In this document: positions 1-15,469 of the stretch, in pieces
Numbering within the stretch: the stretch's first letter is position 1
Layout: every line of letters starts with the position of its first letter
NCBI RefSeq assembly: GCF_964340395.1
Contig: NC_135559.1
Location: 837,501 to 862,500, forward strand
Length of the DNA: 25,000 nucleotides
Reading direction: 5' to 3'
Source of the DNA: Glandiceps talaboti
Lineage: Eukaryota > Hemichordata > Enteropneusta > Spengelidae
Notes under the pieces: model-generated
What the model saw: the letters and a program-made list of their open reading frames with translations, nothing else
Told to the model about the DNA's origin: nothing
Databases searched by the model: none
Made by a program: the position numbers and the translations under genes

Positions 1-2040
1 GTATCAAACAGAGTCGATGAACACTAACATGAAACGGGCTATATCTATTTCAAGATTCTCATCAGTAAGAATTTTTCGGTGGGGATCAGAAATATTGTGT
101 TATTGAGTTCATGAAAGTCGTATTCAGCCCAACTTGAGACATTTCATTTTAACAGTAATGTGAATATAGACAGGGGGGTCATGATTCCAGACGTGACTTT
201 GGTTGTAAACTGAATGAATTAGCAATTCATGCACCATGCCACAGTCATACCCGACAGTGGCTTAAATTAGTTCACGTGCATATTGTCACGTGATCATGTG
301 CTGTTAGACTGTCAGATTCTGACATTTGTGTTAATGTGATCTCCCTTCAAGTTTTATTTGTGATCGTACACAATGTCGACGTTACGTTTACACTATGTCA
401 GAACATGACAGTGTAAACAGTGTGATTAATACTAGGACCATGCAATATAAACGTTACTTTCAATCTATCACAGAAAAAACTGAAACACAACATTCAGACT
501 TAAATGCTGATCAGTTCTTTTTTAAATTGTCATAAACTTATCTGATGGAGGAGGTACAAACGAATGTAGTGACGTTCACACCGTCACGATCACACAGTCA
601 CCGTAGCGACCAAGTTTTGACGATCTCAAATAAATCATCCGTATTGGTACAAAACCAGCGACATTTTCACCATGACGACCAAGCAGTGTCACATCTACAT
701 TGTGTATCACGATACTTTAGAGTGTAACATCTCTATTGTCACAAACCAGCAGCATACCGTAGCGTCCATTTTGTCATGGAGAAACAGCGAGTAACGTCCC
801 CAATGTCACGTTTGAAAAACAATGTACATGCATAATGCAAATCATTTCAATCCTGTTATCTTTACATTGGCGTAATACTAATACAATACTATATGTATAT
901 CCTGTCTGCCGTTCTCAAAACTCAATGATCGTCCGTGATATGAAACAAAAGAAACCCGTGTCATTCAGATGTATTTCCCCTGTAGCGTTGCACCTGATTC
1001 TTACTGTAATTTGTACAATCAACAATACATAAGTTTACTGTATACTTTGACTAATAGCCGTTTAGACACGATCTAACGATTAACATCATTGACGGGGTTA
1101 TGGAAGCCTCATAAAAACTGTATTCTAGTGTCAATTTTGTCTGAATTTATTTTAATCCAATTCTAATTGAATTGACGTGATGACAGTGATCCAACATTTG
1201 ATGGACTGTGGTATTTATCAAATTTGTGATTAGAGTAGAGAAGAGCAGTGGTGAGGTACGTAAGCGTGATAACCTAGCCTTTAATCGACTCTCTGGTAAT
1301 ATTGACTAAGGTCTCGTTCACGATCGATCTGATGATGGATGGCAATAGCCTAGCTTTTGAACTACTCGGTGGTTGTCGTGGTAGTGTTGATATCATCATT
1401 TGTCGTCATAATCATCTACATCATATTTCCAATTCATTAAATATTGAAAACAAGTAGTCTAAAATTTAAGTTTGATTGATTAAACTAAGACCCATCGACT
1501 CCAATATATATCTACTTACTTTCCCACTATGAACCTGACATCCGCCTGTACAACGTCGTCTATTAAAAATCATTATAAATTTCTCTCCTTCCGACACAAT
1601 ACACTTACACGGAGTTCGCCCTTCGTAGTCTTTTCCCAAACATATAAACTTGAAATATAATGTTTTGTTTAAAATTTAAGTTTTTGCTGCTGGTTTGAAT
1701 TATTTGAACGTTCGTAAAGTTTGTCGGATAGATTTCACCCAGTTGTGATAGTGAATCAGTCGCTCTAATAAATGTAGTTTATTTCAGCTTCGAATTCTTT
1801 TCAACACCTTGAAGCATCTTTGCTTTTGAATACTTTCATCTCATTTGTATGTATCTGATGTGTGGTGTTCGATCTGTGTCGATAACATCCCCCGTTTAGC
1901 ACATATGAGGTGAATTTTAGCAAAATTTGATACAGAAAGCTTTGATACTGGCCTACAGCGACAGTCGTTGACGGATGTTGCCTTGAAACATGTTATCGCA
2001 GAGTAGTTCTGTTTTGAAAGTCTTTCATGTAAATGGATAG
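1..2040. other. Intergenic DNA, no gene seen
   Basis: AT-rich unique DNA. Short open frames (545-727, 835-1032) lack splice sites, domains or codon character. It holds one good hairpin (386-418) and a copy of a dispersed repeat tag at 18-38. Confidence 0.6.
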
Positions 2041-3520
2041 AGGAAGTATGGTTTGTTGAATGAGATCAGAGAATGGCAGGGGAGATGCTTGGCGGACCGG
2101 TGTTACACAAACAACACGTGCAAGTTGGCGGAGCGAACGGGTGTCCGTGTTCAATCACCGAACAATAGGCCTCGGAGTAGTCGCCGTATTCTATTATGCA
2201 TTGCACGTGAGTGAAATATGATATGAATAGAGCTCATACAGAATGCATTGTTCGTTAGAGTGCGTGTTTAGAGCGACGGATCAAAAGCAAAACCAAAACA
2301 TAGCCCTAATACAAATTAGCCAACAACGATCGGAGGGAATTTCGTATGAAAGCCGAAAATCAAAATCAATTCCTTTGTCAAAAGCCCGGAAAACATTGAA
2401 CTGCCTGAGTAGCAAATCTTCAAAGTATGCGGTTGTTGCGGTTTCCAGACCCGTGCTCGCCGAGTGAGATGTACACACCGTATCTGCTATCACCCGCATC
2501 GTTTGAAAGCGAGAGATCGCTTCTAATTGTAATTAACTGATACTATAACTTGATACGAATTTCAAATATTGATTCCCCGTCAAATTGGATTTTTTTTCAG
2601 ACCGAAGCTAGGTAGGGTAATAAATTTCGTAAATTCGTTGAATCACAAATTTCTGTAACAAAGAGATGAATCCAATTCGGCCATACAAAATACAGATATG
2701 TACGTGTGTTAGTGATGTCGACTTGTATCCACCAAGGCTTACTATGGGGTTAATTAGTTGCACTATCGTCATTGGAATTAATTGACTGATTACAAGAATC
2801 TTGATAAGAAAGCCTCCATATATCTGTGCATGCATGCATGGACTATTGTCAAAAGTCGCTCTTTGGTGTTGAAAGCGGTTATAGGGTATGGTTTGATAAC
2901 GTTGACGAAGCTTAAGTCGATGCAGCCCGCTCCGATGACAGCTACCGTGCTGTACTTACTTTAGCATTGTCTCGCCAGTGACAAGTGACGAAGATATGGA
3001 TCAAATTTGCATCCAATGAAGATATAGTGTCGTACAAAGCTTCTTGGTGAATAGTTCGTCCTATGCGGGTTAAAAACGTATGAAGCTGGGTCAGACTGAC
3101 GGCGTTCACAGCACGAATCCCCGATGACCCCATCTCACCTTGCATCGTATCTGGTCTTAAGTACTGATTTTCGTGTGTTTTTTTATGTTCTTACTTTTGA
3201 GGATTATTCCGATTTCATTACTTTAAACTATGATGGGTACAATAAACTGAATTTCAAAGACAAGTGGAATGTGATAGTGACTGTGAATTTGCCGGTAAAT
3301 TAGTTAGAATAACATATAAGAAATAATCATGAATTCAGACAACTTTCCATATGTTGTATGATGTCTTTGTTCACTAATTCAGTAATGTCATGTTCATTGG
3401 TTTAATTGCCGTAAAGCATTAGTCCCCAGTAGTTTCGTTTAATTGTCAATGCTATAATGCTGAACTTCACATAGAATTTTCCATGCTCATTCTCTTGAAG
3501 GGTCCTAAGTTTTATTTTTG
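2041..3520. other. Intergenic DNA with a short G/C-richer segment
   Basis: 2050-2510 is richer in G, C and CpG than its surroundings and contains a 31-codon frame (2073-2168). The rest, to 3520, is AT-rich and shows nothing that can be named. Confidence 0.5.
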
Positions 3521-7162
<3,642 letters not shown>

Positions 7163-7255
<93 letters not shown>

Positions 7256-7272
7256 GTGGTGACGACGACGAC

Positions 7273-7342
<70 letters not shown>
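7163..7342. repeat. Trinucleotide satellite (GAT)n
   Basis: About 60 units of ATG/GAT with one interruption near 7249-7272 (GGTGGTGACGACGACGAC). The poly-Asp, poly-Ser and poly-Met frames are not genes. Confidence 0.98.
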
Positions 7343-8186
7343 GTATCATAATCAAATTATATCCCCATATCATCACAATTATTAACAATATCTAAATATT
7401 TCTCAACTTTCCGATCGTAACTAAAACATCGATATGTTAAATTTAAACCACAAATGCGTAAAAGAAGAATACATCATCCATAATAATTGTGTGTTAAGTT
7501 ACTCTAGCATGGACACCACAGATTTATCTTGAAACTTGTTGCTACCGTTATGACTATGTGTGCACATTGTGATAGGAACAACTCCGTACGACGGTTTGGA
7601 GCCATATTCATGAGATGAAATATATTCAATGAAATACGAGACGATCGCAGACAAAAAGAAATATTAGGAAACCCAATTAAAACAATTATATTAATATAAA
7701 CTTGAATTGAGATGGAGAATTAGTTTATAGTGAGAGACTTCTGATCAATGGATTTATAAAGAAGGAAACCTTGTCGGACGTTTCTCCAATTTACTGTTTG
7801 CTATCAAATAACAGTATAGCTAATTTACACTGCAGCTCAATAGCAAATGAAATGTACCATGGTATTATTAATGAGAAATAAATTATGGAATTTCAGTGGC
7901 TCCTTTTTTTGCGTGCTAATCATGTGATATACTGAGACAGAATTTTTTTACCTAAAAATACAAGATTTCGCATCAGGAACTGATATTGTTCTTATTTCCT
8001 CAACAATCTATCCCAGCGTTTAGAGGGGGAAAACCAACCTCCCAGTTATGGCCTGCAATCACCTTACAAAAATGGTATCACCCAATTAACATGACAAATA
8101 GCAAGATTAACTTTTGTACGACTCGTTTACAGTTCTGAAAATGGTTCATTTGCATAATTGTGAATTACTGCATCCCGACCAAAACT
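7343..8186. other. 5' flank of the homeobox gene
   Basis: AT-rich unique DNA; no exon, repeat or confident control element is seen. It is the likely proximal promoter and enhancer region by position only. Confidence 0.45.
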
Positions 8187-8192
8187 TATAAG
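8187..8192 (+). promoter_or_regulatory. Possible TATA box upstream of the homeobox gene
   Basis: TATAAG lies 73 bp before the start codon; a start of transcription near 8217 would leave a 5' leader of about 40 bases. Position and match fit a TATA element, but such strings are common in this AT-rich DNA and no initiator is clear. Confidence 0.25.
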
Positions 8193-8259
8193 AGAAGTTG
8201 TGGGTCCCTAACACACTTAGTGCAGGTTGCAGATCTGTGTTAAGAGTCACATTAACGAT

Positions 8260-8443
8260 ATGGCAGCATCATTGGCAACATCCTGGTCGTCCTCAAGGCA
8301 CCATTCCCCATCCAGAGAGTCATCCTATAGTATCCATAGCATATTAGAAATGGGAAAACACCATGGCAACGACGGTAATGATAAAGCTGTATCCAAGGAG
8401 AATTATGGAAGAGGCAAATCAAGAAATAGAATGTTTAAAAACG
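8260..8443 (+). CDS. repo: Homeobox gene exon 1: N-terminus with octapeptide motif
   Basis: The start ATG at 8260 has G at -3 and G at +4, and an in-frame TAG lies upstream at 8218-8220, so no upstream extension in this exon is possible. The exon encodes residues 1-61 plus one base and ends at AACG|GTAAGA. Residues 10-22 are Ser/His/Arg rich. Residues 23-30 (YSIHSILE) fit the octapeptide/eh1-like motif that recruits Groucho corepressors in paired-like proteins. The remainder (HHGNDGNDKAVSKENYGRGK) is low-complexity and charged. The link to exon 2 across a 4.65 kb intron rests on phase compatibility and the motif; no transcript evidence is available. Confidence 0.8.
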
Positions 8444-9658
8444 GTAAGAAAACTTTTATATTTCTTTTGTTTTTCTTCCAATTTTACCCACTCCGTCACT
8501 CCGTCACTCCCTTTCACGTTCCACGTCTATCTTTCTCATCGTTAACTTTCATGTCATCAAGGTATTAGCTATGTACTCTCCGGCCGTTACGTTTAGCTCC
8601 GGGTTGCTAGCGAGCTAGAGGCAATGACTGACCTTATTTTATCCATAATTGGTTTTACATTAACGTAGGGATATCCAATAATGGTAATTAACATCCTGTA
8701 TCTTACACTGAACATTTCGGAAAAACACGAGTCAAAATTTCATTCTTGTAATAATAAAATAATGGACATTTTTTTTCTCCATTTTCAAACTTTTGGCTAT
8801 TGATAATTCACTGATACTCTATTACGCGTTTAAGGTTTATTCACATCATTCTAATTGCATTAACTTGTTTTTTTTTTTTTTAATACATTAATTTGAATTT
8901 TTTAATATTATATATGTTGTCCTATTATTTCCATGTGTGGGGCAATGATTAAAAAAAGTCTTGAATTAATTGATTTTGATGATGGTTATAAGCCAACTCT
9001 ACTCGTACAAAATTTGAAATTATCAATTATGTGGACATAATGAGATCATTAGATGAGATGTAGAGGTTTATTACTCCAATATGTAATTAGGGTAATATGT
9101 CTAATACAGCAAATACTTCTTTACATCCAAGTGGCTTTTTAATCGGTAATTTTATACGTTTGTCTAGCAATCATACTCCGGTGACACATTCCGACCCCAA
9201 TCAGATACTCGTAGCCCAGTTTATTAATTTCCCTTAATTTCATCAGCAACGAAGAATGTATTATGAATAGCTGTGTCAAAAATTAAATTGATATTTATGA
9301 GGGATGTCGACGCTTTAATTATATCAATGTTGGGCGGACAAAACCTTCCATCGCTGCATTGTTTCACCACGATCGACGTCAAATATTTTATAGCCAACAT
9401 CACCTTAACTTGTGTGAGCCGGGATGGGAAATAGTTTTATTGAGCTTACATTTAGAATTACAATAAAAGACAACACACATTGATTGATACATGGCTAATT
9501 ATAATTCAACCACCCGTTACGTATTCAACTAGTGTTTATTAAATATAATTTGGTAATAAATAAATAAAAGAAAGAATTTTCATGAAGCTCTCTTTTGATT
9601 GAGTGTGCGTGCCGTAAAGCAGGAAAGAAAGAGCCTGAGAGAGAGAGAGAGAGGGAGA

Positions 9659-9694
<36 letters not shown>

Positions 9695-12552
9695 CAGAGA
9701 CAGAGACAGACAGACAGACAGACAGACAGGCAGACAGACAGACACACACAGACACGGAGACACAGAGAGAGACACACAGAGAGACAGAGAGAAATGTATT
9801 AATGATAGAAATTGTTCATTAATTAACATTAATTATGTTCTGATCAATAAAAATATTAAATTGTAATCAAGAATTGTCAACCAGTCTTTTGTTTCATGTA
9901 TTAATCAGAAATATAATTTAATAATGTTGGTTCATTTGGCGTCAATAAGTGAATCGACGAAGCGCTTTGTCATCCAGTCTAGTGAATTCATGGCGGTACC
10001 CTGTCCCCTATTGTAAATGTTGAAATACGTGTATCACAAAATTAAAATAATGTCTTTTAAATGTGCGAAACAGAAATCATGGACATGCCGCGAGACTTGT
10101 ACAGATTTCTCATTAGACTTGAGATTACACTATTAGATCGCTATTAGATTTTACCAATTTCCCTTGAAATAATTTAGACAATAAAGTAATTAGAGCATTT
10201 TGTAATCGAAACCGTGGACTCCATAGTGTAAATTACCTTGTACTTTTACTAAATGCTGACAGAAATTAAATGTCAAAGTGAAATATCATACATATAGTTT
10301 CCTGTGAAAACTGAACTGATGACAGTTATGGTAGCCAACCTATCAACTTGTCTATGATTCATTATAGGTGCAACTAGACACTGCAATATAGTAAATGGTA
10401 GTCAGTCCATAATCGACATGTAAACTTTATCATTTTTTTACCGCGAATATTTGTGTAGAAGCAAATATAGCCACATTGCTAAGACTGATTTTTATGTGTT
10501 GAAATACTGACATGTGAACGTTAGTGAATAATTTCCTTAAAATAAATGAGTGCAAAAACGACTGTAAATTGGAAGTTTAGCCATTTAATGCAGCTGTATA
10601 CAGATATAATTATGTAAGTATACAAGTTGTATCCTTTGGATCTGACATCCAACCTTATATACATATGCATAGGTTTATCAGTTTTGATATTTATACTTCT
10701 TGAAAAATTTTCTACAACAATTAAATGGCGAGTATATGTTTTGCTCTCTTTTATGAACTAGGAATTAAATGAATGTATAGGTTTGACATGGTTTGTCATA
10801 AGTGTTTGAAATAGTATGGGGAAGCGGGGGAGGGTTATTATAGGAACAGCTCCGAGAATAAAATTTCTTTGTCTAACTTTCGGTATTAAAGTACGAATAT
10901 ATATGTAGGAAGCAACGAATAAATCAGAATGGACATCAAAAGGGTAAATCTATCAATTTATCTACCTGATGCCGAATACTTTCTAATTTTCTTTTGTTTT
11001 ATTCAATTACTGGATATATTAGGCTTGGTATTGGTTGTATAAAGACCACGTGACGTCACGACAAACATACATTGTAGCGTAAAAAAGTGTCCCTAACAAG
11101 TGATTCACATTAAGCCAATAAAATTAGCATTGAATGTCGTTTTAGTAATTTCCCTTCAAATAAAAATTTAAGCAGGATAATGATTAAGACAATAAAAAAA
11201 TTTGACTAATTTGTAATAAAACCCGTAATGATGTAAATTACCTTGTAGTTTGGTAATACTGATTGGTATTCTGTTTCAAATTACACTAAGTTTTGTTTTG
11301 TATTAACCGTAATGATAGTATGTCTGAACTCACAGTTTTACACTAAATGCATCGCACATTTCATCATGTGTGTGATCACTGACTCTGTTTGTCTAACTCA
11401 CCGTTTTACACTGAATGCACCGCACATTTTATGTGTGTGATCACTGGCTCTGTTTGTCTAACTCATCCGTTTTACACTAAATGCACCGCACATTTCATGT
11501 GTGTGATCACTGGCTCTGTTTGTCTAAATCACCGTTTTACACTGAATGCACCGCACATTTCATGTGTGTGATCACTGGCTCTGTTTGTCTAACTCACCGT
11601 TTTACACTGAATGCACCGCACATTTCATGTGTGTGATCACTGGCTCTGTTTGTCTAAATCACCGTTTTACACTGAATGCACCGCACATTTCATGTGTGTG
11701 ATCACTGGCTCTGTTTGCTACAACTACTCCAAACAAATAAGGAACAACCCGGGCTATATAGATAGCAAGATTAAATGAATACAGTTTGGGTGAATTTTGT
11801 CTAAATGGAATGGAATAACCTGCTACCATGGAGACATCACAATACTGTGTGTATGCGTCGAGTTGCAGTACATTTAAATGGTATTACACTTATACAAAAT
11901 GTAGCAAGAAGTTATCTCAATGTCGTAGAATGTGCAGTATTTTATTGGTTTATACATCAGTGGTTGTATCAGCCAGTACTGCAGTGAACACTAACATGAA
12001 ACGGGTAATATGTGAGACTGCACATGACAGTGAACACTAACACGAAACGGGTAATATGTGAGACTGCACATGAAGGAAATAACTAATCAAGTCCTTGACA
12101 TAATAGGTGCAGCATTATGGCCTCAACACCCAGGGTAATCCCCGTACCGTAGAAGTGCTCTTAGAGGACAAAGTGGTTTTCCGTGATTACTAGAACTAGT
12201 AACCTTGTATTGTGAAGTTCCCATGGGAAGCTTTGTTTTGACAAAGTCTTAGTCACCTCTTTTCTCAGATTATATCATTTATTGATTTTCCATCATTACT
12301 GAAATGTGTTTGTGATTTTTCAAAATCAATCTCAAGGTTTCTGATTCTTCACAGCTTGGAAATAAGTCTTTGAAATTCTAATCATATTTTATCCCACAAA
12401 TCTTGTTCCTTTATTTTCGTTATCCATCCTGCAAAGGCCTTTCTTGCTGTGCGTGTGTAAAGCGCGCGCATATATTTGTCTGCCTGTGTTCTTTGTCTGT
12501 GCATGCGTCTACACACTGTCAGATACAGACAGACACAAACACACATGCACGC

Positions 12553-12591
<39 letters not shown>

Positions 12592-14741
12592 TCACAGTCT
12601 TCTTAAATCCATTTTAGACGACGGAATACCCCAAGTACGTCTCGAAAAGTACCCTGACCAGTTTGATCACCTTACCCACTTCCCTACCCCTTTTAATATG
12701 TTCTGTTATCGTTTTTCCAAAGGAGTCCACCTGCGTGTGGTACAAACACGTAATTGCGTACTTGTCCTGTAACATGTGAAGTCAATAAAAAATTACGGAG
12801 TTGATTAAGAGCAACTTTTCATAATTTATGGCAATTTTTGATTACATTGGTTCAGCACCACTGAATTGAAATTGTTTCAATTATTCCAACATAGCATTTA
12901 GTACTTCGTTATTAATACGGCTACTACCCACACGCTAGTTCCCCAGAGCCGTTAGAAGTCAGTGAATGTAACCATTCACGATTGATAAATAGGGAAACCC
13001 TTTAGTTTCCGTTATGCAGACTGCAGATAAGTAAAGAATATTTTAAAAACCTTTTTCATCAACTTACAATCTCTTTTTGTGCGTGTCCTTCAGATTCTCG
13101 TCATGCATCAGCAAATATTTCAGACCACTCTAGTGGAGTGAGTATTGACAAGGCATCGACAGACCCCATGGTATCAAGTACACCGACGAAGAAAAAAAAG
13201 ACAAGGTACAGGTGAGAATCTTATATTTCCATGGCAACGAGTCGATCAAGTAGATTCTGTGGCGAGGCGTAGAAACCTACATTGACAAGTACAATATGAC
13301 CAAGTTGACATAACATTTCATCGAATATAAAAATCTTAGAGAAAACCATACCCATTAACAATTAAAATAAAAAAAGTTAAGATCACCATACAACGTTTAG
13401 AATGTCGTCAAAATTAAGTCATTTTAGAATCCAATATGGCCGCTGTGTGTATCAACTGGTGGATGTATTGATGAGCAATGATAGATGATTAACTCCAGAC
13501 TAGAGCTATCGATAAACCCATCAACATTTTTTTCTGTCAATTCTTTGAAAACAAGACAATGTACACCAACATTTCTTAAATTCTTCCGAAAGGACTAGGA
13601 ACAAGAATTCGTATTGCCGCAAATATTGGAAGAATTGAACAACTTTGATTTTCACACGATTGAAACAAACACATGCGATGTGACGTCATCGTGAATAGTA
13701 TAATTATGTTCCTTTCATATATACATTACTTCGACCGTAGATAATATTGTGTACATTTATTAAAAGTCGATCAATTATCTGACCTTTCGCGGTTTGACTA
13801 AAACAAATTCAAAAGAATGGTGTCATGGAAAATGACAACTTGTAGAGTAACAAGACAACGTTGTATTTGTTGGTTGCTTGGCATCGAAATCCGTCAAGGG
13901 GGAGGTCGTGGTCTTTACCAACGATAGACCAAATATTAACATTTTACTGTTACCCTTGCCGTCATATTTGATATCATATTATTTGGCCATCAACAATATC
14001 TAAAACGCTGCACCTGCAATGTTCGATTATTATGTTACCATGGTGATGCTCTGCTTAAGTTGAGGATTTTATTCGATGGATCGATGTTCTCGCTTTGTTA
14101 CACTAGACTGAAAGATCAGCCGTTGCGGGCGCACTTATCACCCTTTCCACGTTGACTGAAAACGTTCTGTGATTGTTGTTCTTCAGAGGGATGATAAGGA
14201 CGCCCCGGCAATGTATTTTACACTTTCTAGTTATCAAATCTAACCAGTAACTCTTTCCTGTCAGGATATTTTGCTAAGCTGGTTCTTTTAATTACTGACA
14301 TGGGCAAGCATTGGATGAAATATTTGAAAATATCAAATTCAGATCTTTGCTTCGAATCGCTATTGACATACAAAACATCATGTAGTTTGAGACTACAAGA
14401 GTCTGTGTTGGACGGCAATGAATATTATGATTTTAGTACAAGTAATTAAAATGGAGGAAAATTATAAATGTCCAATGCGTACATTATGAAGTAAAATAAA
14501 AAAACTGTTTTCTCATTTAAACTATAAAATGTATTTAATGTTCACAGGACAAAATTTACAACATTCCAATTAGAACAAATGGAGCGAGCTTTCGAGAGGG
14601 CGCCCTACCCAGATACACTGGCTCGACAAGAACTGGCTTTGAGAATCGGTCTTAGCGAATCAAGAGTACAGGTAACTACATCAACAAATGGTTATGCATA
14701 CCGTAATAGTTTAATGGTAGTGATTCATCAAAGCAAACAAC

Positions 14742-14836
<95 letters not shown>

Positions 14837-14927
14837 TGTGTGTGTGTGTGTGTGTGAGTGTGTGTGTGTGTGTGTGGAAGGAGCCTGGGGACAGACAGAG
14901 GGGGGAGAGACATGGAAACACAAAGTC

Positions 14928-15020
<93 letters not shown>

Positions 15021-15393
15021 GGCAGGCAGGCAGGCAGGCAGGCAGACAGACAGACAGACAGACATACATACATACAGCCAGACAGACAGGCAGACAGACA
15101 GAGGCAGAGACAGACGGACACACTATGTGTACATTATTTACAAAAAGCATGTCTATAGATAAAACGAGGAAATTTCGTCTTTTCGAATATTTTATTGTCG
15201 CTACGGTTGAATATATAATGCTATTTTGTTACTTGGTAGGTATGGTTTCAAAACCGGAGGGCAAAGTGGAGAAAGAATAAAACACCAGCTAAATCGCCTA
15301 CACAGCTAGCAAGTAAGACAATTTTTATCATAGTTACATGTAATTAGATATGTTGGTATTTCAGAATATCTAGATTATATGGAAATATTGGGA

Positions 15394-15469
<76 letters not shown>

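Larger units (their letters stand above)
8444..13093 (+). other. Intron 1 of the homeobox gene (4.65 kb)
   Basis: Donor GTAAGA, acceptor TTCAG. No exon certain to be used is seen inside it. It holds a GA/CAGA satellite (9636-9793), a diverged repeat pair (10156-10242 and 11147-11247), a 65-bp minisatellite (11322-11717), a 46-bp duplication (11982-12073), an AC tract (12525-12590) and one candidate alternative terminal exon (12618-12772). Other parts are AT-rich unique sequence in which I see nothing to name. Confidence 0.8.

Noticed and set aside
2281-2499. 72-codon minus-strand frame as a gene
   Set aside because: It overlaps another open frame on the opposite strand, lacks a supported start or splice signals and has no recognisable motif.
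8227-8259. Upstream extension of homeobox exon 1 from a TTG codon
   Set aside because: TTG is not a normal animal start, and ATG at 8260 has a strong context.
11322-11717. CRISPR-like array
   Set aside because: Units are contiguous 65-bp tandem copies without unique spacers, in animal DNA; it is a minisatellite.
14579-14857. 92-codon frame starting inside the homeodomain
   Set aside because: Its first part is homeobox exon 3, but after 14671 it reads through the donor into intron and satellite.
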